DNA from: Lutibacter sp.
GTDB taxonomy: Bacteria; Bacteroidota; Bacteroidia; Flavobacteriales; Flavobacteriaceae
DNA length: 35,135 bases
Direction of reading: 5' to 3'
Assembly (NCBI GenBank): GCA_021647265.1
Contig: JAKIVA010000032.1
Span: 1-35,135 of the forward strand
The position numbers and the translations under genes were made by a program. This document shows, in pieces, positions 1-6,783 of the stretch. The notes under the pieces are model-generated. The model ran no database searches and had not been told where the DNA came from. It was given only the letters and a program-made list of their open reading frames with translations. The number at the start of each line of letters is the position of its first letter. Position 1 is the first letter of the stretch.

Positions 1-84
1 TGGAGGTACTAAATTTATAGTACTTGCTTTTATTGATGGTGATAGTAGAAAAAAAGCAATTAAAAAAACGATTGTATTTTTCAT
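1..84 (-). CDS. N-terminal fragment of an exported VWA/plug-family paralogue (runs off left edge)
   Basis: Read on the minus strand, an ATG at 84 opens 28 codons that continue past base 1. The peptide begins MKNTI, has a hydrophobic stretch and a cleavable-type signal ending in KA, then STINLVPP. This is almost the same as the start of the 746-residue protein at 32800 (21 of 28 residues and 74 of 84 bases identical by hand count). The gene is therefore very probably a paralogue of that VWA/SusC-plug/TPR protein, pointing outward from the window. Only the signal peptide and the first few mature residues can be seen, so the domains are inferred from the match. A plus-strand open frame over the same bases is considered a shadow. 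Confidence 0.8.
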   Translation of the reverse strand, partial: MKNTIVFLIAFFLLSPSIKASTINLVPP

Positions 85-111
85 AGTCTAAAATTTTGGA
101 ATAGTAAATTA

Positions 112-119
112 CAAAATTA
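112..119 (-). promoter_or_regulatory. -7-like promoter motif for the leftward paralogue
   Basis: On the minus strand the bases read TAATTTTG, matching the Bacteroidota -7 consensus TAnnTTTG, 27 bases before the ATG at 84. No TTG was found at the usual -33 spacing. The related gene at 32800 has a similar motif (TATATTTA, 32767-32774) 25 bases before its ATG, which supports a shared promoter layout. Confidence 0.35.
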
Positions 120-304
120 TTTTTTAAAAAATTATGGTAAAACCGTAAATATCAATATCAATTTTTAACTAAGTTTAAGGAAAGTTAAGACGTTTAATAA
201 TTATGATGGAATATTAATTTTTTACTAACAATCATCAAACTATATTCTCTCGCGAAGAATAAACACAAACTGTGAGTGTCTTTAAATGTTCGCATAAATT
301 ATAA

Positions 305-344
305 ATATAAAAACTAGTTAGTATAAAAAAAGAAGTTTTTATAT
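305..344 (-). terminator. Possible terminator hairpin after the saccharopine dehydrogenase-family gene
   Basis: Perfect 11-base arms (305-315 and 334-344) enclose an 18-base loop, about 52 bases beyond the stop of the minus-strand gene at 397. The stem is AT-rich with few GC pairs and the loop is long, so it is a weak terminator candidate. Confidence 0.3.
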
Positions 345-396
345 TTTCGCTTTTCAATTAGATTTTTAGATAGAAATCCTTTCTACAACCTAAAAT

Positions 397-1767
397 TTAG
401 GCACCAACATTCTCAGGTTTATATCCTAGATATGGCATGTTCTTTTCAGTAAAAATAATACCATTTTCTTCTAATTCTTTAAGTATTGGCTCGTAAACTT
501 CTTTATTGATTGGAATTTGTACACCAGGAGTTTTAATTTCTTTGTTGAGAATTTTTAAAGTAGCTATAGCAACAGGTAAGCCAACTGTTTTAGCCATTGC
601 TGTATATGTTTGATTGTCACCTATGCAAACCATACTACTTTCAATTTGATGTTTTTTACCATTTAATTCATAACCAAAAAGATGTTGCATCACAATCATA
701 TCTTTATCATCTTCTTTCAAAGTCCAGCTATCTTTCAGTATTTTTTCAAGTATTTGAGCTGGTGTTGCATTTTTTAATGTCACTTTTTTTGTAGGACTAA
801 AAATGTTTAATTCAAGTAGTTTTTCCCAAATAATATCATCCTGATCAATCTTCAAACAGTGGCGTAATTTTAATTCTACAGAATCATTTGGGTTGTATGG
901 CAAAAAAGAATTTGTAAAATCACGATAACTCATATTTTCAGAATCTTCAATGGTGTAGCTATCATCAGTCATTCCCAATTGAACAAAAATATTCCAGGCT
1001 CTAGAATAACCAACCCGTCTAATAGTTCCCCTGTATAAGGTTAAAATATCGTCTAAATTATAAACACTTTTATATTTTAAGGAATCTCTGTTAGCATATC
1101 CTTCAAATTTTCCATATCCTTCAATATGTAATATTTCTGTACGTCTAAATAATTTGTGATAAGGTATGTATTTATACCTTCCTTCTTGTAAAAATTTTGC
1201 TGCACCACCTTGCCCAGCTAAAACAACATTCCTAGGGTTCCAAGTAAATTTATAATTCCATAAATTGTCGTCACTTTCGGGAGCGACTAAACCGCCAGTA
1301 AACGATTCAAAAAGCAGCATTTTGCCTCCTTTTTCCCTAATAGAGTCTATTACTTGCATAGCACTCATATGGTCTATTCCGGGATCCAACCCAATTTCAT
1401 TCATAAAAATCAAGTTCTTTTCAACAGCTTCGTCATTTAATTCTTTCATTTCTTTTGAAATATATGAAGCGGTAACCATATTTTTCCCAAAGGTTAAGCA
1501 ATCTTTAGCAATATTTAAATGCAAATGTGCGGGTAGCATTGAAATTACAATGTCTGCGTGTTTAATAGCTGTGTGCCGCTCGGTTTCATTAAAAATATCT
1601 AGTTCTAAAGCCGTACCATTTTTATGATTTTGAATTTTATTTTCAGCATTTTTTAATGAAATATCAGCAATGGTGATATGTAAATTTTCGACAGTGGATT
1701 TATTAAGTAAATACGTTATTAAAGATGAGGATGATCTACCTGCACCAATTAACAAAATGTTTCTCAT
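397..1767 (-). CDS. Saccharopine dehydrogenase/reductase-family protein
   Basis: This is a 456-residue NAD(P)-dependent oxidoreductase of the saccharopine dehydrogenase family. Residues 1-125 form a Rossmann domain with a GAGRSS dinucleotide loop near residue 8. The rest is the saccharopine dehydrogenase C-terminal domain, including a recognisable WNPRNVVLAGQGG stretch around residues 175-190. Length and layout match the glutamate-forming, Lys9-type saccharopine reductases rather than the short lysine-forming type. In the family these enzymes join or split lysine or aminoadipate semialdehyde and glutamate. The exact substrate here is an inference, since Bacteroidota members are mostly uncharacterised. 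It stands alone, with the DUF2007 gene upstream on the same strand about 70 bases away. The start at 1767 fits because the Rossmann strand begins at once. Confidence 0.82.
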   Translation of the reverse strand: MRNILLIGAGRSSSSLITYLLNKSTVENLHITIADISLKNAENKIQNHKNGTALELDIFNETERHTAIKHADIVISMLPAHLHLNIAKDCLTFGKNMVTASYISKEMKELNDEAVEKNLIFMNEIGLDPGIDHMSAMQVIDSIREKGGKMLLFESFTGGLVAPESDDNLWNYKFTWNPRNVVLAGQGGAAKFLQEGRYKYIPYHKLFRRTEILHIEGYGKFEGYANRDSLKYKSVYNLDDILTLYRGTIRRVGYSRAWNIFVQLGMTDDSYTIEDSENMSYRDFTNSFLPYNPNDSVELKLRHCLKIDQDDIIWEKLLELNIFSPTKKVTLKNATPAQILEKILKDSWTLKEDDKDMIVMQHLFGYELNGKKHQIESSMVCIGDNQTYTAMAKTVGLPVAIATLKILNKEIKTPGVQIPINKEVYEPILKELEENGIIFTEKNMPYLGYKPENVGA

Positions 1768-1838
1768 TTTTGTATGTTTAAGGATTTATTTGATTGACGA
1801 AAATACAAATTTAAAACATTAATTTAGCGATAATGTTA

Positions 1839-2072
1839 TTAATTATTATCAGTATCTAAGCTTAATAATAGTTGTTTGGCCTTGTCAAAATCATGAACAT
1901 TTACTTTGAGTTTGTAGCCGTCAACAAAAGCAGTTCCAATGGTAGTTATTATGTTTTCATCAAAAATAAAACTGTTTATTTCTTCATTGGCTAAAAGTGA
2001 TTTTGCAATGTGAATTTCATGAATTAAACTGGCTGTTAAAACGGTGACTAGTGTGTCAGAATTATTTTCCAT
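1839..2072 (-). CDS. DUF2007-family small protein
   Basis: A 77-residue soluble protein with the DUF2007 pattern: a first helix with LIHEIHIAKSLL, then an acidic strand and glycine-containing turns, ending in a second helix DFDKAKQLLL. The family is annotated as putative signal-transducing proteins and resembles the PII-like ferredoxin fold, but no biochemical role is established. It lies upstream of, and on the same strand as, the saccharopine dehydrogenase-family gene, and diverges from the DUF423 gene at 2156. The family call rests on the recognisable helix-strand pattern and normal length. Confidence 0.75.
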   Translation of the reverse strand: MENNSDTLVTVLTASLIHEIHIAKSLLANEEINSFIFDENIITTIGTAFVDGYKLKVNVHDFDKAKQLLLSLDTDNN

Positions 2073-2155
2073 ATTTTTGAATTTAAATTAAATATACAAA
2101 TTATTACCTCGACTATTATTATACGTTTAAATAACACTTTATAAACAGTTAAAAA

Positions 2156-2533
2156 ATGAATAAAAACTTAGTAATTGCATCATTAATAGGTGCATTAACA
2201 ATTATTTTAGGGGCTTTTGGAGCTCATAGCTTAAAAGAAATTTTAAGTGTAACAGAGTTGAAAAGTTTTGAAACAGCAGTTCGTTACCAAATGTATCATG
2301 TAATTGTACTGTTATTTGTTAACACCTATTCAAAATTTAATGAGAAAACTAAAAACACTATAAGCTATTTGTTTTTTATAGGTATTTTATTCTTTTCAGG
2401 ATCAATATACGCCATAACTTTTGGGGTAAATGCTAAAAGTATTTGGTTTGTAACTCCGTTAGGTGGAATCTTTTTTATTATAGGTTGGTTAAAAATATCA
2501 TTCTCTTTTTGGAAGAAAGATAAATTGCAATAA
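2156..2533 (+). CDS. DUF423 family inner-membrane protein
   Basis: A 125-residue integral membrane protein with four hydrophobic segments (about residues 4-24, 45-60, 68-88 and 95-115). The first contains the family signature GALTIILGAFGAHSLK, followed by a YQMYHVIVLL segment. These are hallmarks of the DUF423 (YwdK/YgdD-like) family, whose function is unknown. Length is normal. It is transcribed alone, divergent from the DUF2007 gene 83 bases away. Confidence 0.85.
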   Translation: MNKNLVIASLIGALTIILGAFGAHSLKEILSVTELKSFETAVRYQMYHVIVLLFVNTYSKFNEKTKNTISYLFFIGILFFSGSIYAITFGVNAKSIWFVTPLGGIFFIIGWLKISFSFWKKDKLQ

Positions 2534-2637
2534 TTAGTTAAAAATCAATTTAAAATGTTTGTTGTCTTAAACAAATAAACATACTTTAGCCAAAAATTTT
2601 ATAAGAAATAATTGATAAGTTTTTTTTAATTTTTTTA

Positions 2638-2651
2638 CGAAAACGTTTTCG
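2638..2651. promoter_or_regulatory. Perfect 14-bp palindrome upstream of pckA, LacI-type operator candidate
   Basis: The sequence CGAAAACGTTTTCG is a perfect palindrome with a central CG step and matches the form of LacI/GalR-family operators (cre-like GAAAACGTTTTC). A second, one-mismatch copy lies at 2703-2714, with centres 64 bases apart, about six helical turns. Both lie upstream of the predicted pckA promoter. The regulator is not in this window. Confidence 0.5.
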
Positions 2652-2702
2652 ATACAACAAGTTGTTTAAAAAATAAATTAATAAAAAGTGAAAAGAGAGA
2701 AG

Positions 2703-2714
2703 GAAAACGTTATC
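2703..2714. promoter_or_regulatory. Second LacI-type operator-like palindrome upstream of pckA
   Basis: GAAAACGTTATC repeats the core of the palindrome at 2638-2651 with a single arm mismatch. It lies about 55 bases upstream of the -7 motif at 2769. The paired arrangement suggests cooperative binding or looping by one regulator. Confidence 0.45.
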
Positions 2715-2747
2715 GTAAATTATAAAATTACCTGATAAAAATCATAA

Positions 2748-2776
2748 TTGATACGCATAGTTTATGCTTAAATTTG
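2748..2776 (+). promoter_or_regulatory. Bacteroidota-type promoter of pckA
   Basis: A TTG at 2748-2750 is followed after 18 bases by TAAATTTG at 2769-2776, an exact match to the Bacteroidota -7 consensus TAnnTTTG with a -33 TTG at acceptable spacing. The pckA ATG lies 40 bases downstream. This is the best complete promoter match I found in the window. Confidence 0.55.
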
Positions 2777-2816
2777 AATAGAATTATATAAATATTAACG
2801 TCCATATAAAAGAATA

Positions 2817-4439
2817 ATGAAAGTTATTAAAGAGTCAATACTTGTTTCGCTGAATAATTTAGGAATTAAAGATATTAAAGAAATTAGTTATAATCCTTCA
2901 TATGATGAGCTTTATAAAGAAGAATTAAACCCAAGTTTAAATGGGTTTGAAAAAGGATATTTAACAGAACTTGGAGCTGTAAATGTAAAAACAGGAATAT
3001 TTACAGGTCGTTCACCAAAAGATAAATTTATTGTAGAAGATACGATAACTAAAGATAGTATATGGTGGACTTCAGAAAAAGCAAAAAACGATAATAAGCC
3101 AACTACTCCAGCTGTTTGGAATGAGTTAAAAGGCTTGGTTGCTACACAACTTTCTAATAAAAAGTTATATGTAGTTGATGCTTTTTGCGGTGCAAATGAA
3201 GATACTCGTTTAAAAGTGCGATTTATCATGGAAGTTGCTTGGCAGGCACATTTTGTTAAAAATATGTTTATTCGTCCAACTGACGAAGAATTAGAGCGTT
3301 TTGGAGAGCCAGATTTTGTGGTTTTAAACGGATCAAAAGCAACAAATCCAAACTGGAAAGAACAAGGTTTGAATTCTGAAAACTTTACGGTTTTTAACAT
3401 GACTGAAAAAATGCAGGTAATTGGAGGAACTTGGTATGGTGGAGAAATGAAAAAAGGAATGTTTGCAATGATGAATTACTATCTTCCTTTACAAGGTATT
3501 GCGGCTATGCACTGCTCTGCAAATAAAGGAAAAGATGGAGATGTAGCAGTATTTTTTGGCTTGTCAGGAACTGGGAAAACAACCTTATCAACAGATCCGG
3601 AACGTGAGTTAATTGGTGACGATGAACATGGATGGGATAGTGAAGGAATCTTTAATTTTGAAGGAGGTTGCTATGCCAAAACAATTAGTTTAGACAAAAA
3701 TGCTGAACCAGAAATTTACGGAGCAATTAAAAAGAATGCACTGTTAGAAAATGTTACAGTTGATGCTAAAGGTAAAATTGATTTTGCAGATGGATCAGCA
3801 ACTCAAAATACACGGGTTTCTTATCCAATATATCATATTGAAAATATTGTTAAACCTATATCAAAAGCCGGCCATGCATCTAAAGTTATTTTTTTAACAG
3901 CTGATGCATTTGGCGTTATGCCACCAGTTTCTAAGTTAACGCACGAACAAACTAAGTATCACTTCTTATCTGGATTTACGGCCAAACTAGCTGGAACAGA
4001 AAGAGGTGTTAACGAGCCAACTCCTACATTTTCGGCCTGTTTTGGAGAGGCATTTTTATCATTGCACCCTACCAAATACGGACATGAATTAGTTGAAAAA
4101 ATGGATGCTCACAATGCAACAGCTTATTTAGTGAATACAGGATGGAATGGAACGGGGAAAAGAATTTCAATTAAAGATACAAGGGCAATTATACATCGTA
4201 TTTTAGATGGATCAATTGAAAAAGCTGAAACAAAAACAATTCCAATTTTTAATTTAGAAGTTCCACTTGAATTAGCAGAAGTTAATTCGGCTATTTTAGA
4301 TCCAAGAGATACTTATGAAAATGTAAATGAATGGACTGAAAAAGCTAAAAAATTAGCCAGTTTATTTATTGAAAATTTTGAAAAATATACAGATAATGAA
4401 GATGGAAAAGCATTGGTAGATGCAGGTCCTCAATTATAA
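2817..4439 (+). CDS. pckA: Phosphoenolpyruvate carboxykinase (ATP)
   Basis: A cytosolic gluconeogenic enzyme that converts oxaloacetate and ATP to phosphoenolpyruvate, ADP and CO2. The 540 residues match the usual length of ATP-type PEPCK. Signatures in order: TGRSPKDKF at 63-71, the WYGGEMKKGMF region at 206-216, the kinase-1a P-loop GLSGTGKTTLS at 248-258, the metal-binding LIGDDEHGW at 265-273, and the NTRVSYP segment near residue 336. The GTGKTT P-loop and overall pattern fit the ATP-dependent, not the GTP-dependent, family. The gene is monocistronic. It has a long upstream region (2534-2816) with two operator-like palindromes and a TAnnTTTG promoter, and is followed by an inverted-repeat element that could end transcription. 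Confidence 0.97.
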   Translation: MKVIKESILVSLNNLGIKDIKEISYNPSYDELYKEELNPSLNGFEKGYLTELGAVNVKTGIFTGRSPKDKFIVEDTITKDSIWWTSEKAKNDNKPTTPAVWNELKGLVATQLSNKKLYVVDAFCGANEDTRLKVRFIMEVAWQAHFVKNMFIRPTDEELERFGEPDFVVLNGSKATNPNWKEQGLNSENFTVFNMTEKMQVIGGTWYGGEMKKGMFAMMNYYLPLQGIAAMHCSANKGKDGDVAVFFGLSGTGKTTLSTDPERELIGDDEHGWDSEGIFNFEGGCYAKTISLDKNAEPEIYGAIKKNALLENVTVDAKGKIDFADGSATQNTRVSYPIYHIENIVKPISKAGHASKVIFLTADAFGVMPPVSKLTHEQTKYHFLSGFTAKLAGTERGVNEPTPTFSACFGEAFLSLHPTKYGHELVEKMDAHNATAYLVNTGWNGTGKRISIKDTRAIIHRILDGSIEKAETKTIPIFNLEVPLELAEVNSAILDPRDTYENVNEWTEKAKKLASLFIENFEKYTDNEDGKALVDAGPQL

Positions 4440-4459
4440 ATTAATTAATAAATAACTTT

Positions 4460-4597
4460 AAAGAGGCTGCCTGAAAAGTACGTGTATTTTAATTTTTAAG
4501 ATTAAGCTTATCGAAACTGATACTGATTATCAATGTGTTAAAATATTTCGACAAGCTCAATATGACATTAAATTATACTTTTCAGACAGTCTCTTTT
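4460..4597. repeat. Inverted-repeat element, copy A (138 bp)
   Basis: Twenty-one-base terminal arms (4460-4480 and 4576-4596) with two mismatches, of the form AAAGAGGCTGYCTGAAAAGT, enclose about 95 bases. These hold a smaller inverted repeat (GCTTATCGAAA with TTTCGACAAGC) and the 12-base core CTGATTATCAAT at 4523-4534. Copies B (13925-14062) and C (24375-24521) share the arms; C also shares the core. It lies between the convergent pckA and DUF6146 genes, where the arms plus flanking A/T runs could act as a bidirectional terminator. It codes for nothing and is best described as a MITE-like dispersed repeat. Confidence 0.8.
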
Positions 4598-4608
4598 ATT
4601 TATAAAAA

Positions 4609-5013
4609 TTAAAATACTTGGTGATATTTATACTCAACAAATTTAAAGTAGTTGTAAAGTTTGTAGTTTACATCGAGCCCGTAATCAGTATTAAAATCAT
4701 AATCTATTATGTTTTCATAAATAGAATCATCATACCTTAAAGGGTTTTGCGCCCTAATATTCCATCTAGTAACATAAAATTGATTTTTTGTTTCGTAATA
4801 CTTTTGAGAGTAATAATTAGCAGGTTTTGCAATGGTATTTAAATACAGTTTAAATCCCAAATCAATAATGATAATTTCATATTCTAGGCTGTCATTAGCA
4901 ATTACTACCGCTTCTTCAGGTAGTTTAGTATTATTTGTTGTTACTGTTTTTGTAGTTGTAGAACAACCAATAATAAATAAACTAATTGTAAAAAAGTAAA
5001 TTAAAGTTCTCAT
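4609..5013 (-). CDS. DUF6146-like lipoprotein
   Basis: A predicted lipoprotein of 134 residues: a short hydrophobic signal with lipobox IIGC (cysteine at residue 17), then a soluble domain rich in Tyr and Asn that ends in a conserved-looking block (NPLRYDDSIYENIIDYD..YGLDVNYKLYNYF). I recognise this as the Bacteroidota family DUF6146, of unknown function. The frame is open back to 5046, but the ATG at 5013 is preferred because it gives a normal lipoprotein signal directly (M-R-T-L-I). It converges on pckA, with repeat element A between them. There is no acidic sorting signal after the cysteine, so it may stay in the periplasm. Confidence 0.75.
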   Translation of the reverse strand: MRTLIYFFTISLFIIGCSTTTKTVTTNNTKLPEEAVVIANDSLEYEIIIIDLGFKLYLNTIAKPANYYSQKYYETKNQFYVTRWNIRAQNPLRYDDSIYENIIDYDFNTDYGLDVNYKLYNYFKFVEYKYHQVF

Positions 5014-5112
5014 AATTAGTTGTTTTAAGATTATGTTAAGAGACAAAAATCATTCCAATTTTAATATACAAAATTTTTATGATAACTTGAAAAACTAATT
5101 TACAAATAGGAT

Positions 5113-5676
5113 ATGAGTAAAATACGTTGTAGTTGGTGTGGAGATAATCCACTTTATGTTGCATACCATGATGCAGAGTGGGGTGTGCCTGTTTATGATG
5201 ATGCCAAATTGTTTGAATTTTTAGTTTTAGAAACTTTTCAAGCGGGTTTAAGCTGGATTACAATTTTAAAAAAACGAGAGAATTTTAGAAACGCTTTTGA
5301 TAATTTTAATTATAATAAAATAGCAACCTATAATGAAGTTAAATTTGAAGAATTAATTCAAAATACCGGAATTATTAGAAATAAATTAAAAATAAGAGCA
5401 ACCATTTCAAATGCAATTGCATTTATAAAAATTCAGAAAGAATTTGATTCATTTTCAAACTATATTTGGAGTTTTACCAATGGTAAACCAATTATAAATA
5501 ATTGGAAAAATTTAAGTGAAATTCCTGCAACAACAGCACTCTCAAATATTATTTCTAAAGATTTAAAAAAGCGTGGATTTAAGTTTGTAGGGCCAACAGT
5601 AATATATGCTCATATGCAAGCAACAGGCATGGTAAATGACCATATAATTGATTGTTTTAGATATAGTGAAGTATAA
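5113..5676 (+). CDS. tag: DNA-3-methyladenine glycosylase I
   Basis: This base-excision repair glycosylase removes 3-methyladenine from alkylated DNA in the cytoplasm. The 187 residues match the Tag family. The N-terminal RCSWCG...YHDAEWG block and the C-terminal NDHIIDCF block supply the zinc ligands expected from E. coli Tag (Cys6, His19, His177, Cys181 here). The middle has the helix-hairpin-helix-like region with FQAGLSWITILKKRENFR. It ends 3 bases before the convergent gene at 5680, so transcripts from the two strands must overlap. Confidence 0.95.
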   Translation: MSKIRCSWCGDNPLYVAYHDAEWGVPVYDDAKLFEFLVLETFQAGLSWITILKKRENFRNAFDNFNYNKIATYNEVKFEELIQNTGIIRNKLKIRATISNAIAFIKIQKEFDSFSNYIWSFTNGKPIINNWKNLSEIPATTALSNIISKDLKKRGFKFVGPTVIYAHMQATGMVNDHIIDCFRYSEV

Positions 5677-5679
5677 AAA

Positions 5680-6690
5680 TTATTTTATAGGTATGTAAAT
5701 TTCTGTAACCCATTTCGAAGGGTTTATATTTTCACGTGGGCCAACGGTATAAACTTCAAAAGGCTCACCACCTAGTGTTTCAATAAGCCCTTGTTCTTTT
5801 AAGGCCTTAAATGCGGTTTGCCATGCTTCATAAGAAAATTTATAATCGCCTTTAAGAATTGTTTTAAAGGTTTTTTGAGGTTTTAAAAAACCTGTTAAAA
5901 TATCTTCAGTTGTAATAATTCGCTCTTTAACAGGAACACAGGTGGAAAACATGGTTGTTTTGTTTTCTTCATCCCATTGGTGTGTTATGGTAAATGGTTT
6001 TCCTGAAGCATCAATATCATTGTTTTTCATATAATCTAAAATCATAGTAAGTATCTTATTCATTTTCACTCCAAAGTCATTTATTTTGCTAGAGGTAGTT
6101 TGATATAAATAATAGCCACCGCCATAATCCACCACACCTTTTATTTCAATGGTGTGTTTTTCTAATTCTTTTAAAATATAATTGTTTAATAATTCAAGAC
6201 CTCTTTTATACATAGGTGTCATATTTTTTTCAATACCACCTTGGGTAAGCCAGTACAATTTTTCCATAAAATTACTTTTACCTTTCATTCCCCAAGTAAT
6301 TTCAGTGCCATTATCGTTACTGGTAAATAACCAGTAAACTTCAGGAGTACTTCCAGTCCCAAAATCAATTTGTTGGATAATTTCTTTATTTGGAATTAAA
6401 GATAGCGTTTTTATAGAGCCATTACCATCTGTTCCACTCCAAGAGTAGGATGCCCCAACTCCAGAAGTAACTTTAGGATATGAAGCCACAATTGTTGAAT
6501 CTATTTCGTACCAAGGACCCCAGTTTTTCCAACTTTTAAAATCATTTACAGTATTAAAAACGACTTCAATAGGTGCTTTTATTACTTTTGATTGTTTAAT
6601 ATTATAACTTCCATCTAAAGTAGCAATGTAAATAGATACTCCAATTATTATAATAAGGAGTAAAAAGAAGATGTATTTTAAAAATCTCAT
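5680..6690 (-). CDS. Membrane-anchored SRPBCC and GyrI-like effector-binding fusion protein
   Basis: A 336-residue protein with one N-terminal membrane segment (about 5-25), then an SRPBCC/polyketide-cyclase-like domain (about 28-170, with VFNTVNDFKSWKNWGPW and an ITWGMKG strand). The C-terminal half (about 180-336) resembles the GyrI-like/AraC effector-binding fold, ending in a typical GPRENINPSKWVTEIYIPI strand. Both folds bind small hydrophobic or cationic ligands, so a ligand-binding role at the membrane is an inference. No enzyme motif is visible. It converges with tag and diverges from the DPP III gene at 6784. Confidence 0.75.
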   Translation of the reverse strand: MRFLKYIFFLLLIIIIGVSIYIATLDGSYNIKQSKVIKAPIEVVFNTVNDFKSWKNWGPWYEIDSTIVASYPKVTSGVGASYSWSGTDGNGSIKTLSLIPNKEIIQQIDFGTGSTPEVYWLFTSNDNGTEITWGMKGKSNFMEKLYWLTQGGIEKNMTPMYKRGLELLNNYILKELEKHTIEIKGVVDYGGGYYLYQTTSSKINDFGVKMNKILTMILDYMKNNDIDASGKPFTITHQWDEENKTTMFSTCVPVKERIITTEDILTGFLKPQKTFKTILKGDYKFSYEAWQTAFKALKEQGLIETLGGEPFEVYTVGPRENINPSKWVTEIYIPIK

Positions 6691-6750
6691 TTAGAACAGT
6701 TTTTAAGTTGGCTTATTGCTAAATTACTAAAATAATCATTTTAAAATCAT

Positions 6751-6758
6751 TAAATTTG
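6751..6758 (+). promoter_or_regulatory. -7-like promoter motif for the DPP III gene
   Basis: TAAATTTG matches TAnnTTTG and lies 25 bases before the ATG at 6784. No TTG stands at the normal -33 distance, so the call is tentative. Confidence 0.35.
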
Positions 6759-6783
6759 ATGCTTAAAATTAAATTAATAAAAA

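Larger units (their letters stand above)
85..396. other. 312-base gap between two minus-strand genes
   Basis: The stretch is very AT-rich and holds no open frame that looks coding. It is the upstream region of the minus-strand paralogue starting at 84 and the downstream region of the saccharopine dehydrogenase-family gene ending at 397. Visible structure: a -7-like motif for the leftward gene at 112-119, an 11-base-pair inverted repeat at 305-344, and two small palindromes close to the stop at 397 (371-385 with 6-base arms and a 3-base loop; 389-401 with 6-base arms around one base). I see nothing else in it. Confidence 0.6.

Noticed and set aside
2..91. Plus-strand open frame at the left edge, ending in TAA at 89-91, as a gene end
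   Set aside because: The opposite strand encodes a signal peptide nearly identical to the gene at 32800, which is far better support; the plus-strand reading resembles no family.
1265..1627. 120-codon plus-strand frame
   Set aside because: Lies fully antisense within the saccharopine dehydrogenase-family gene and shows no recognisable domain.
2912..3400. 162-codon minus-strand frame
   Set aside because: Antisense shadow of pckA, whose motifs are conserved on the plus strand.
5014..5046. Upstream start at 5046 for the DUF6146-like lipoprotein
   Set aside because: It would place an extra 11 residues before the signal peptide; the ATG at 5013 gives a normal lipoprotein start.
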